A stretch of 64,000 bases of DNA, taken from NCBI GenBank assembly GCA_947488435.1, contig CANKZG010000001.1:62001-126000 (forward strand). The letters are read 5' to 3'. The DNA is from an uncultured Flavobacteriaceae bacterium. GTDB taxonomy: Bacteria > Bacteroidota > Bacteroidia > Flavobacteriales > Flavobacteriaceae. The position numbers were made by a program, and so were the translations under genes. The notes below the pieces were generated by a model, which saw only the letters and a list, made by a program, of their open reading frames with translations, searched no databases and was not told the origin of the DNA. Below, in pieces: positions 46,601-54,227 of the stretch (the stretch's first letter is position 1; every line of letters starts with the position of its first letter).

Positions 46601-46877
46601 AATCAGTTTTTCCATCACCCCCACCAGTTGGACCAACTTGTGGTATTAAGTTAGGAACAACCAACTTTTCAGCCATTTTTCTTGCTAGTGTTTCAAATTG
46701 GTTTTCTTTTTGATTTTGAGTAATTTTGGAAAGCTCAAAAGCAAGTAATTCCTTGGGTAAGATGTTAGATGAAGTACTCTCAGAATCTGAAAAATTCTCA
46801 GGTCTAATCATTCTATAAAATTCCGATGGGCTTAAAGGTTGTTGCTCATCATTTCCTGTTGTTACATTTTCTTTCAT
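43692..46877 (-). CDS. Nuclease-TPR defense-like protein (PD-(D/E)XK N-terminus)
   Basis: A 1061-residue protein. Residues 60-190 resemble an Mrr-type PD-(D/E)XK nuclease: PTGGGDGKTDSE (84-94, active-site acid) and the VAISAK strand (121-126), with Ser where Glu or Gln is usual before the Lys. The middle (roughly 250-640) is helical with repeat-like spacing, as in TPR proteins. The last part is a mixed alpha/beta region of unknown fold. No Walker A is seen, so it is not an Avs-type STAND NTPase. It is upstream of the HEPN gene in the same direction. Role in phage defense is inferred. Confidence 0.7.
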   Translation of the reverse strand: MKENVTTGNDEQQPLSPSEFYRMIRPENFSDSESTSSNILPKELLAFELSKITQNQKENQFETLARKMAEKLVVPNLIPQVGPTGGGDGKTDSETYPVSDSISQRWFHPKNGWTKDEKWAVAISAKATWKSKLKNDIRSILSTERDYTRIYFITNQTPSSKKKKDAQDEFIKEFQIDIVILDGIWILENTYSQNLTNLVIETLNLSNVYLQVDETKGANDTRREKELSELEKNISDTNRYSDFDFQLVEDALQAAILTRQLEKPRPELEGKFDRVERLLLKTKNDGQSLRFRYQKAWTYLNYYDDYESFLDEFYEFKKSLKAFSTISTLEFYSTLFTLLRTVHSLKDEIVTEEIFKTENAEYLDYLKSNISDSKVTSISLTACMYLDIMISFQGIENNDDLADTFKRMKSNLELAENRLEFPFEQFQKMITTMGQVVIDSKEFDDLYDTVTRIYGDRNAEMDNGQLFINRGGHKMKNERYKDGLIYFGKAVAKLSKNESQYGFYLASMGLSEAYDKLGLYNASYSSKIAAISILLKPFFDEGNLDSRLLNLLDQHLSHEILYGRFPHILTWHELYQVIYHQFKNQGEAEEIEALTKFDAYMCIRLLNANLNTETLTKLPSILKKEGFLLAEDTSLFLLGHSNEILENYNQIDVSSEKDLEEYYQKVANQPLNEQFVFPLNFIENPNSSISSKILGTEFIINFKAENSLLISAETIIAYMEGFLGTSLENLYPNAEKIQIELVEQKNSFTVEETTRTNFYKVYWDSSFHCANNFDKVAECCLNLVSRILARNFLIKDVEEFLTDLFKNQEVNERLSVLINHKAFLSNVLGDSPRLTFDDWTNYDELKLSIRKRPFSLNKTTQKNKNVIKKPRHKKEFDDLDAIPHNKRKVITVIENHLWDKASWKGMGVAPYRDGIGLIIGFENIEFGERIFEDWIQRFGINDSNNRIKISIITEIDPKNPHWYVVMFSSNINPSNFDNDSVFVAPCRFHLMNASTNQNILILKEGIKRFSSYKVFPGEVERDLRMKVNFQLFIEKNEITFIKKSDIKEGDIESAALINFDH

Positions 46878-46999
46878 TCTTCTAAATAAAAAAGCCGACG
46901 AAAATCCATCAGCTTTTATAAAAATCTATGTCTGGTTTAATCGTCTTAAAGATAGAAAATTAGCTGCTATTTTTATTGCGGATTTCCATAATTTATATT

Positions 47000-48115
47000 C
47001 TAAATATCAATCTTTCCCCAAACCACAGGATGCTCACTAGCTGCAAGGGTTTTGTTGGTAATGCTTTTATAAATAGTCCATTGCGGGCGTTTTACTGGCC
47101 AAACCGCTTTACGATTAAGACCACTGTCTGTCATCTTTTTGTAGAGCGCTGGCGATAGCAGCATATAGTCTTTTTGCTTTATGTTTACTCCTAACCGATA
47201 TGCCCCTAATCTAAAGTAGGTGGCATCATCTCCTTCATCTATATCCACTTCAAAAGAAAGATGTTTTGTGATGTCTTTTACATCGGTTTGTTGCACTAAT
47301 GGCGATAGCGAATCGCAGTAAGAAGGTGCATTAAATGTTCCTGTGATGATGACATTTTTCTTTCCTTCGGTAATCAACTTTTCATAAATACTAGCAATGT
47401 TCTTGACCTGGCTTTTTCTAACAACATCTGCGGTTTTTACATCAACATCTTGCTTGGCTAAATAAATACCTAGCACCCAAATTTTTTGAGCGGTGGGTGT
47501 AGTGATTTCAAATTCTAAAAGATGTTGAAAGGCATCACTATAACCACCAATCAGATGTGTTTTTACACTTTGCAGTTTATAGCCTTCTCGCAGTAGAATT
47601 GCCGTTTCCAATCCCTTCATATCATTACTTTGTATAACAAAAGACTGGGTATAAGGCTTGCATTTTAGTTCTGGTAGGGCTATCTTATTAAACTCTTCAA
47701 GAGAGGAACGGTCTTCCACTTCGTGTAGTAACAAAATATCGGCATTTACATCGGCAATGACTTGAGCTTTATGTTTGGTTGCTAATGGTTTTATAGGTAG
47801 TGTTTGCAAAGCAATCCAACCGTTCCAATTGGTAAGTTCGCTGGCTTTTGTTTCAATGGAGTGGTGGATTCCTTTCATATATAGCAATCCTGCTTTTCGT
47901 CGCATTACGGCATAGGGTCTTTGACTTGTTTTTTCAAAACCAATCAAGAACGATAATTCTCGTATGCGGTCTTGTTCTGGCACGTTGGTATTTGGTTTTC
48001 GCATAAGCGTATCAAGTTCGGTTATCCAATCACTCATTGATTTACCAATGGATTGCTTCACAAGGTTTTTGTCTCTATGGAAAAGGTTCTGAATATTGTA
48101 TGTTGCTATTTTCAT
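47000..48115 (-). CDS. Endonuclease/exonuclease/phosphatase family protein
   Basis: A 371-residue protein of the EEP superfamily. It has the starting ATYNIQNLF motif, LLLHEVEDR (catalytic Glu), VITGTFNAPSYCD (in place of GDFN) and SEHPVVWGKI (terminal His), all expected for a metal-dependent phosphodiesterase. In these elements it lies next to the ATPase gene, 2 bp downstream, so it probably acts in DNA processing or replication. Confidence 0.82.
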   Translation of the reverse strand: MKIATYNIQNLFHRDKNLVKQSIGKSMSDWITELDTLMRKPNTNVPEQDRIRELSFLIGFEKTSQRPYAVMRRKAGLLYMKGIHHSIETKASELTNWNGWIALQTLPIKPLATKHKAQVIADVNADILLLHEVEDRSSLEEFNKIALPELKCKPYTQSFVIQSNDMKGLETAILLREGYKLQSVKTHLIGGYSDAFQHLLEFEITTPTAQKIWVLGIYLAKQDVDVKTADVVRKSQVKNIASIYEKLITEGKKNVIITGTFNAPSYCDSLSPLVQQTDVKDITKHLSFEVDIDEGDDATYFRLGAYRLGVNIKQKDYMLLSPALYKKMTDSGLNRKAVWPVKRPQWTIYKSITNKTLAASEHPVVWGKIDI

Positions 48116-48117
48116 AA

Positions 48118-48774
48118 TTACTTTCTTTTATCATTCGCATTTTTGTGGAATGCAATAAGATTGAACAATTGGCGCATACGGCTTCGCACTCGATTTCCAT
48201 AGAGGTCTTCCAGTTCCTGCGCATTAAGGTTGGTGGTGGCGTGGGTTTTTATTTTGGTAGAAATGAACAGCTCGTAGCGAGAAAGAATGACTTCTCCCAT
48301 CACATTACAATCTTTACCGTAATGTCTGCCTATAGGTTCTACACCCAAATCGTCAAAACAGAAAAATGAGCCATTGCCATAATCTTCAATGGTCTTATAA
48401 CCAAGATGGTTGAATGCAAAAACAATATTTCGGGATGGAATAAGACTATACGGTCGTTGGTGTGGCACCAAATACTTGAGAAGCTGCATTAGGCTCGTTT
48501 TACCACAACCCACAGGACCGGAAAGCAAAATACCTTTGTCTAGGTCTATTTCGTTGGCCTCACAGGCCTTTTTGTCCTTTACGAAATAGTTGCAAAGCTT
48601 AAGAATGATATCACGGTCGTCATCATAAATTTTAAAGTGCTTGCCAAAGAGCAACTTGCCTTTAACATCCAGATAGTTGAGGATTTTCTGGAAGTCATAT
48701 TCAACGCTTTTTCCATCAAATGTTCCTATCGAATATTCGATACCGCCTTCGGTTATTTTAGAGGGGTTGACCAT
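48118..48774 (-). CDS. DnaC/IstB-like AAA+ ATPase
   Basis: A 218-residue ATPase with Walker A GPVGCGKTS (in LLSGPVGCGKTSLM) and Walker B FCFDDLG. The single AAA+ core and short length fit DnaC/IstB-like helicase loaders. Its start overlaps the winged-helix gene by 17 bases, so both take part in the same process, probably element replication. Confidence 0.8.
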   Translation of the reverse strand: MVNPSKITEGGIEYSIGTFDGKSVEYDFQKILNYLDVKGKLLFGKHFKIYDDDRDIILKLCNYFVKDKKACEANEIDLDKGILLSGPVGCGKTSLMQLLKYLVPHQRPYSLIPSRNIVFAFNHLGYKTIEDYGNGSFFCFDDLGVEPIGRHYGKDCNVMGEVILSRYELFISTKIKTHATTNLNAQELEDLYGNRVRSRMRQLFNLIAFHKNANDKRK

Positions 48775-49405
48775 AATCTTTCACTTTAGTAGTTCTTAAG
48801 TTGTCCTTATTTTGAGACAGCTCTTTTTCGTTTTCAATGGCATCAGCTTTTATCATCCAATTGCCAGCTGAGGCTTGCCAATCCACAATTTTTACTTTGC
48901 CACCAATTTTCCAGCCTATGGCTTGGTAGTGATTATAAAATTTCAAGGCTTCTGTAGCAGACCATTCTTTTGATTTAAAAAAATCAATGACTTCCATTTC
49001 ATTTTTTGGTAGCTTAGTTTGTTTACTGTTTTCTATAGTTTGATTATTGTTTGTATTAGATACTTGTGCTTGTTCATCACTTGTTTCGTACTGGTGTAGC
49101 GCTTGTTCAGAGGTTGTATCAAAAATGAGCATCTTAATTTGGCTACCTTTAAATGGGTTGTGTGAGGGCAAGTATTTTATGTACTCCCAAGTATCTAATT
49201 GTTGTAAGCAGCGATGGTATGTAGCTTTTGAACCAATTTTTGAAAGCTGCATTACTTCTTGACGATTGATGTAGAAACAGTCTGTAAAACGGCTGATATT
49301 CCAGAATTGAAATAGAGCAACATATAGACTGACGTGCGTCGGGTTGAGCCTTGAATCCTGTATGAATTTCTGGAAAGTGGCGTTGAGATGTTTTATGTAA
49401 TTCAT
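48758..49405 (-). CDS. Winged-helix replication protein, DnaD-like
   Basis: A 215-residue protein. The N-terminal half has a helix-turn-helix with NPTHVSLYVALFQFWN and GSKATYHRCLQQLDTWEYI; the C-terminal half is separated by a Gln/Asn-rich linker and has FKSKEWSATEALKFYNHY, like DnaD/DnaB2 domains. It is likely to load the ATPase on the element's origin. The start is 6 bp after the Xis-like gene. Confidence 0.65.
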   Translation of the reverse strand: MNYIKHLNATFQKFIQDSRLNPTHVSLYVALFQFWNISRFTDCFYINRQEVMQLSKIGSKATYHRCLQQLDTWEYIKYLPSHNPFKGSQIKMLIFDTTSEQALHQYETSDEQAQVSNTNNNQTIENSKQTKLPKNEMEVIDFFKSKEWSATEALKFYNHYQAIGWKIGGKVKIVDWQASAGNWMIKADAIENEKELSQNKDNLRTTKVKDYGQPL

Positions 49406-49411
49406 ACATCC

Positions 49412-49693
49412 TTAATCGATTTTATGTTGAACACGATTAGCCGTCATTACCTTTTGGATTTCGTCGGCTTCGTAGTAGATAATGCCGCCCATTTTCGTGT
49501 AAGGAAGTGTGCCATTAATACGGAGATTTTGAAGAGTGCCTGGACTAATTTGGAGCAAGTCCATCACTTCAGAGGATTTTAGATATTTCTTCAGTCCGCT
49601 ATTAGAATGCTTCTGGAGTAGCTTCTTTATTTCATTAAGCAAATCCAGTTTGAAATCAATGAGGTCGTCTGTGGTAATAATACTTGTTGGCAT
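49412..49693 (-). CDS. Excisionase-type helix-turn-helix protein
   Basis: A 93-residue protein with the MerR-like HTH of excisionases: LKSSEVMDLLQISPGTLQNL, then INGTLPYTKMGGIIYY. It is the first gene of the block 47000-49693. It probably binds the element's ends or the origin region. Proteins of this type accompany tyrosine integrases in CTnDOT-like elements. Confidence 0.82.
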   Translation of the reverse strand: MPTSIITTDDLIDFKLDLLNEIKKLLQKHSNSGLKKYLKSSEVMDLLQISPGTLQNLRINGTLPYTKMGGIIYYEADEIQKVMTANRVQHKID

Positions 49694-49871
49694 AATCGAA
49701 CGTGTTTATTATTAAGCAAATAGCACTTATGGCTAGTTGATGCGTTTTGCATATCGTTCGACAAAATTGGCAGGGTTTGACAAGATTTGTTCACAAGTTG
49801 CACCCGACTACGGTGAAAATTTAACATCTTGAAATTTGCTGAGATTTAATTGGATTTGAGAGGGAAGAGTA

Positions 49872-49888
49872 CGCTTTCGCGAAAGCGG
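49872..49888. repeat. Intergenic copy of dispersed palindrome CGCTTTCGCGAAAGCGG
   Basis: The fullest copy of a palindrome family seen across the window; core TTTCGCGAAA at 49875-49884. Other exact cores: 7931, 14600, 22392, 25718, 26508 and 42048. Near copies occur at 5925 and 3003. Here it is in the gap between the Xis-like gene and rteC. Confidence 0.8.
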
Positions 49889-49952
49889 AATCCTAAAAAC
49901 TGATAGAAAAGCTAAAAAGCAGGAGGTGAACCCGAGTCGGGTTAAAATTTGG

Positions 49953-50807
49953 CTATTCTTCGGAGTTGTTCATCTGCGTGATAAGACCAGCGGAAAGGTC
50001 ATCCAAGAATTTTGTACGGCTGATTTTGCGGGACTTAATTTCTGAGTAGATTTTGTAGAAGTCCCCTAAATCGAATTGAATCACTTTTTGCAGTGTAGCT
50101 ACGATTTCTTTAATCTCAACATTGCCATTATTAAGCACGCGATTACTATGAAGTGCATAGATTAATTCTGTCAATCCTGTTTTAGAAGCTGTCCACTTCA
50201 AGGGCTTGTGTGTACTATATCCATTTAAGCTATTTTGTTCTGGTTGAGCTAGTCTTTTCTGAAGATATGCAATAAGCTTTTTGTTAGCGCTTACCTTTCC
50301 AAGTAGCATATCCCGAGAAGTCGAAAATTCTGGGTCTTGAAAATAGAAGTCTGAAGAAGTTATGTGGTAGAAGTCTAGGAAATTTCTCGTATAAAATTGC
50401 AAATCAAAATGGGTTAGACCATTATCTACATACTGAACAAAGTCCAGGTTATGAGTAAAAAAACGATTCAATTTTCCCATTTTTGCACCTACAAATTTCT
50501 CTTGAGTTTTGCGATTCACCTTAGGGAACTGAAGCTCAAATGAGCGGATTTCGGAATAGTAAATTAAGGGGGTTAACGGTATTTGTTTAGTATTCTTGAA
50601 GAAATGGATTTCGTCATCTGTTTCTTTAAAGTCATTTTTCTGAATGTACTTCTTGAATATGTTGAGAATATTCCTGGAGCGTATGATGATTTTATTGGCA
50701 CAATCGAGAATAGTAGCGCTACTTTGCTCTATGTTAGAAACGTCAGTTTTATAACTGTCTATAATTTGTTCGAAATCTAAAACCATCCTATCAATCAGTA
50801 TAGCCAA
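49953..50807 (-). CDS. rteC: RteC family regulator
   Basis: A 284-residue protein of the RteC family. It has the typical helical C-terminal part with LTELIYALHSNRVLNNGNVE. RteC of CTnDOT controls excision genes (xis2c operon) in response to tetracycline. In this element it lies next to the Xis-like gene and has no tetracycline gene nearby, so the inducing signal would differ. The gene stands on its own promoter. Confidence 0.8.
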   Translation of the reverse strand: MAILIDRMVLDFEQIIDSYKTDVSNIEQSSATILDCANKIIIRSRNILNIFKKYIQKNDFKETDDEIHFFKNTKQIPLTPLIYYSEIRSFELQFPKVNRKTQEKFVGAKMGKLNRFFTHNLDFVQYVDNGLTHFDLQFYTRNFLDFYHITSSDFYFQDPEFSTSRDMLLGKVSANKKLIAYLQKRLAQPEQNSLNGYSTHKPLKWTASKTGLTELIYALHSNRVLNNGNVEIKEIVATLQKVIQFDLGDFYKIYSEIKSRKISRTKFLDDLSAGLITQMNNSEE

Positions 50808-50907
50808 CTGTAGTGGAGGTCAATTAAGAAGTTCGTTAAAAGTCGCGTCAATTCAAATCCAAAATCACAGTAGGTTGGGAATATCTAATTCCTCTTTTTT
50901 TAGCAAA

Positions 50908-50930
50908 TCAATATCCAATATGGATATTGA
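50908..50930. promoter_or_regulatory. Perfect 10-3-10 inverted repeat upstream of rteC
   Basis: TCAATATCCA (50908-50917) and TGGATATTGA (50921-50930) are exact reverse complements, separated by ATA. The position, between rteC and the membrane LuxR gene, fits an operator. Confidence 0.5.
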
Positions 50931-51019
50931 TACATAAATGTAAACTATTGAGAATAAATTAACAGGAAAACTCAACGTATTTAAGTACGGATTGAGTAAT
51001 CATAGTCTTTTTCTGGGTT

Positions 51020-51931
51020 TTATTTTGTTCCAAAACGCTTCGTGAATTGAGTCCTATTTTTAACTCCGGTCTTTTTGAAGATATTTGATGCGTGTTTTGA
51101 TACCGTACTTTCGGCTATATATAAGTCTTCTGCAATGCGCTTATAACTCAACTTACTTAGTATTGAGACAGCGATTTCTATTTCACGTCTAGTTAAGTTT
51201 CCATTAATGACTTGCAATTCATTAATTTCTTCAGTTTTTCCTTTGTTGAAAAGAAAGACTTCGTACAATTTATTCTTATTTTCTAAGAAGAATAAATGTC
51301 TGTCTACTTCAATAGTACTAATGGCATAAAATGCAGTATTCATAACAGTAAATGTCATCCATTGATAATCACCTATAACCGTACAGATAGGTAATAAAGC
51401 AATAGAAGTAACACTAACGATAGACAGTTTATTTCGTCTTACAATAAATGAGTTAGGGTTTTTTGGATGAGATATACGTTTGTAAAAAATGGCTAAGAAG
51501 ATAAATGCTATTGCTGACATTGGTACTGTATACAATAGTCGAGCAGTATTTAAGGACGTTGTAAGCAGGTAGGTAGCTAGATATAGGATGATAAAACCAC
51601 CAAAGGCAACAATGGCAAGATTTCTAATGGATGAACGAAATGCTAATACCACAAAATCATACTCTTTGTATAAATAGTAAACAATATAAACACATAAGGT
51701 AATGGCAACACCATAAGTAATAATGTATTGAATTATTAATGGACCAGGGAAGCTCTTTGTTGGTAAAAATCCCCCAGAGGCATTATAGGCAATGAATAGT
51801 AAACCAAGGTATAAGAATCTTTTTAAGCTATTACGATTTAGCTTTCGTGATTGGTAAAAAGTAAACAATACAATGACCGTATCTATTAAAAGATAGAAGA
51901 ACGTTGTCCAATGTATTTCGGTGCCAAACAT
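51020..51931 (-). CDS. Membrane-bound LuxR-type regulator
   Basis: A 303-residue protein with about seven membrane segments in residues 1-230 and a LuxR helix-turn-helix at the end: LTRREIEIAVSILSKLSYKRIAEDL and STVSKHASNIFKKTGVKNRTQ. Such proteins carry a sensor in the membrane and bind DNA in the cytoplasm. It starts 5 bp after the asparaginase-like gene. The ligand and targets are unknown. Confidence 0.8.
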   Translation of the reverse strand: MFGTEIHWTTFFYLLIDTVIVLFTFYQSRKLNRNSLKRFLYLGLLFIAYNASGGFLPTKSFPGPLIIQYIITYGVAITLCVYIVYYLYKEYDFVVLAFRSSIRNLAIVAFGGFIILYLATYLLTTSLNTARLLYTVPMSAIAFIFLAIFYKRISHPKNPNSFIVRRNKLSIVSVTSIALLPICTVIGDYQWMTFTVMNTAFYAISTIEVDRHLFFLENKNKLYEVFLFNKGKTEEINELQVINGNLTRREIEIAVSILSKLSYKRIAEDLYIAESTVSKHASNIFKKTGVKNRTQFTKRFGTK

Positions 51932-51936
51932 TATTA

Positions 51937-52428
51937 CTATTCATCTTTCTGCTCAAATGTGTTGGTTTCTAAATTCTTTGTAACGTTACTCCAATGAAAA
52001 ACATTACCATTCATTGCGATATAAACACCGGGTTTTAGAAATTGTAATGAGCTTATTGCATATCCTAAATTAAAAGGCGCATCGGTATTAAGCGATGTTC
52101 CCAATATAAAAGAACCAACAAGTACAATCGTTTTATCTAGTTGCATTTGCCCGAGATAACGAGCGGTATGCTCCATAGTGAACGTACCGTGGGTTATTAA
52201 TACACTTTTAGCGGTTGAGGCTGTAATCTTATCGAGAAGAAGCTTTCGGTCATCGTCGGTAATATGACGGCTGTCCTTTTGAAAAACATTCTCAATAGAG
52301 TAGTTGACTGAAACGTTAGAGGATTTCAGAAAACTGGCAATACTTGTTTTAGGTTGATTTTTTAATTCCTTTTCATCCAAATAATCTAGTCCTTCAATAG
52401 TTCCGCCTGTGGTGAAAATATGTATCAT
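51937..52428 (-). CDS. Single-domain asparaginase-like protein
   Basis: A 163-residue protein with the two catalytic loops of L-asparaginases: TTGGTIEG (first Thr) and HGTFTMEHTA (second Thr region). It lacks the C-terminal domain of the usual ~330-residue enzymes, as in short flavobacterial homologs. It may still hydrolyse asparagine or a related amide, or act as a binding protein. It lies upstream of the membrane LuxR gene in a two-gene unit. Confidence 0.8.
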   Translation of the reverse strand: MIHIFTTGGTIEGLDYLDEKELKNQPKTSIASFLKSSNVSVNYSIENVFQKDSRHITDDDRKLLLDKITASTAKSVLITHGTFTMEHTARYLGQMQLDKTIVLVGSFILGTSLNTDAPFNLGYAISSLQFLKPGVYIAMNGNVFHWSNVTKNLETNTFEQKDE

Positions 52429-52494
52429 AAGGATGGGTTAAGTGTCTCAATATCAATTATTAGTATTGTTAAAATTCTCTATAAAGTTACGGAA

Positions 52495-53826
52495 TTAAAA
52501 ATTGATAACGCTCTCTAAAGCCTCGTCTGTCTCCTTGTGGATGAAATTTGCTTGGTAATTCAGTGTAGTTTTTAAGTCGCTATGCCTATACAGTTTTTGA
52601 AGCATCTGTGGATGAATTCTATCTCCTGCAATATTACCAAAAGTATGTCTCGCAATGTGGTTGGATAAGTTCTTGTCGATATCACAGGCAGTAGCAATAC
52701 GCTTTAAATATTTATTGAAAAGCTTGGTGGCATTTCTGATTTTTCGGAATAAATCTTCTTCATCTTGTGGGTTCACTTCTTTAAGAAAAGGGAAGACGTA
52801 ACCGTTATTTTCATTCTTCTGCGACTTATAACTGTTTATGATTTTCAATGCTTTGTCCGAAATTTTTAAGCTAACAGGCTTTTCGTTTTTGTCCATTGTG
52901 TACAAAAGTCTACCGTCTTTAATTTCAGCCCATTTCAATTGCACAGCATCGGATATTCGTATTCCTGCAAAGTAAAAAGCCGTGAGCCACACATTTTTGG
53001 TATGCCAAATACTTGTCTGCTTTTCTAGTTTTAGTGATTCAATCCGTTCTACTTCATTTGGAACAAGACCAATTTTATGACTCGTTCCTATTTTGATTTT
53101 TTCATTCTCTCCTGAAAACGGATAGAAAGTAGCGTCCACGACTCCTTCTTTTATGGCACTATTGAATAAAGTGCGAATGAAAATAAGTTGATTAGTAATG
53201 GTTCTTGTTTTATGCTTAAGGTGTGAACTACAAAAGACTTTGTAATTTTTTATAAACGTATCTGAAATATCTTGGAAATGAAGCTTCTTATTTTTCTTGA
53301 AAGCTGCAATAGCATCCTTCAAATGAAGCTCGTTCTTTCTTGCCTTACTGATTCTTTCTTTTCGTCTTTTTTTAATTTCAAGTCGTGATTGTTCCAGAGT
53401 CAAGGAGTCGTCTTTTGACAAAAACTCCGAAAGGTTATAAAGGATAGACATTTCTGATTTGGCAACTGAGTACACCTTTTTACTAAACTTACGTTCTACT
53501 CGTTTTGCTGCAAATTCAAAAAAAGATTGAGTACCACCTGGTCCTTTAAGTTTTTCTTTCGCTTGCTTAGTAGACAAAGGTTTTACATTGGCTAGATACA
53601 AGTCGTTAGCTTCTGTTAACCTCTTTCTTAAATAATTGTTGAGTTTTTTAGAGTTAAGATGCGACCTTTTAACAAGTCCAGCATCCTTATTCCAATCTTT
53701 CTCAAGAACGTATTGACCAATGAAGACGTAGTTAGTTTTGTAATCCTTACTAATACGAATAGCCAGAGGGGCAGTGCCGTCTTTCCTCTGCTTATTCTTT
53801 CTGCGTACAATTTTAACACTAGCCAT
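52495..53826 (-). CDS. int: Tyrosine integrase of the element
   Basis: A 443-residue recombinase. An N-terminal arm-binding domain (1-95) is followed by the core-binding SAM-like domain and the catalytic domain with Arg290 (GIRISDA), His390-x-x-Arg393 (HIARH), His415 (YRHSDLK) and Tyr424 (TLNYQ). It is placed at the end of the ICE, 156 bp from the tRNA-derived attachment site, and should carry out integration and excision at that site. Confidence 0.95.
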   Translation of the reverse strand: MASVKIVRRKNKQRKDGTAPLAIRISKDYKTNYVFIGQYVLEKDWNKDAGLVKRSHLNSKKLNNYLRKRLTEANDLYLANVKPLSTKQAKEKLKGPGGTQSFFEFAAKRVERKFSKKVYSVAKSEMSILYNLSEFLSKDDSLTLEQSRLEIKKRRKERISKARKNELHLKDAIAAFKKNKKLHFQDISDTFIKNYKVFCSSHLKHKTRTITNQLIFIRTLFNSAIKEGVVDATFYPFSGENEKIKIGTSHKIGLVPNEVERIESLKLEKQTSIWHTKNVWLTAFYFAGIRISDAVQLKWAEIKDGRLLYTMDKNEKPVSLKISDKALKIINSYKSQKNENNGYVFPFLKEVNPQDEEDLFRKIRNATKLFNKYLKRIATACDIDKNLSNHIARHTFGNIAGDRIHPQMLQKLYRHSDLKTTLNYQANFIHKETDEALESVINF

Positions 53827-53982
53827 AGCGTAAAGATAATAAAAATTAAAGTTAAAGGGTACGGAATAGGTACAGAATGAGATGGTTTTAAGTGCTATTA
53901 TTTGCAGTCAAAATTTATATAGTTTACTGTAAAACATATAATTTACAGGGTATTGTTTAAAATTGACTATTGTGTGATTCAA

Positions 53983-54026
53983 GCTCATAACCCGAAGGTC
54001 ACTGGTTCGAGTCCAGTTCCCGCTAC
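53983..54026 (+). other. Attachment site: 3' half of initiator tRNA-fMet (CAT)
   Basis: The sequence from the anticodon loop (CTCATAAC) through the T arm (GGTTCGAGTCC) to the acceptor 3' strand (CCCGCTAC) is a tRNA tail, with CAT as anticodon and features of the initiator tRNA. The 5' half is absent. An integrase gene adjoins. It is therefore the att site made when the element entered the tRNA gene, and the terminator after it is that of the original gene. Confidence 0.85.
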
Positions 54027-54030
54027 AAAG

Positions 54031-54058
54031 AAAGCCTCTTGAAAATTCAAGAGGCTTT
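54031..54058 (+). terminator. Terminator of the tRNA unit
   Basis: AAAGCCTCTTGAA (54031-54043) and TTCAAGAGGCTTT (54046-54058) make a perfect 13-bp stem with T residues at the end. Confidence 0.85.
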
Positions 54059-54227
54059 TATTTTGGAAAAAGAGCTTTTCCTTAAAAACTACAAATAGAT
54101 ACAAAAAAACTTCATAAGTAGCCAGACTTTCTCTTTTAGTTTTCTTTGCTCACATATTCATTATAACAGAAATTATTGCTTCAATTATCTCTCTATCTAA
54201 ATTCTAACCGCTGTAGGATGCATGGGT

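Larger units (their letters stand above)
23672..54026. mobile_element. Integrative conjugative element, CTnDOT/Tra type (left end not found)
   Basis: A continuous set of ICE functions: SSB, RadC-like, mobilization, coupling protein, Tra channel, wall amidase, replication and excision proteins, RteC and integrase. The right end is set by the tRNA-fMet fragment. The left end is uncertain: no intact tRNA-fMet or second attachment site is present to the left of 23.7 kb, so some or all of 1-23.7 kb may be cargo of the same element. Confidence 0.8.

Noticed and set aside
43692-46877. An Avs-type STAND NTPase
   Set aside because: The N-terminal nuclease-like part is similar in style, but no Walker A or B motif is found in the middle of the protein.
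46886-46918. A terminator between the EEP gene and the nuclease-TPR gene
   Set aside because: The stem is only six base pairs (AAAAGC/GCTTTT) with a long loop, too weak to claim.
53983-54026. A functional tRNA gene
   Set aside because: Only the 3' half from the anticodon loop is present; the 5' acceptor strand and D arm are absent upstream.
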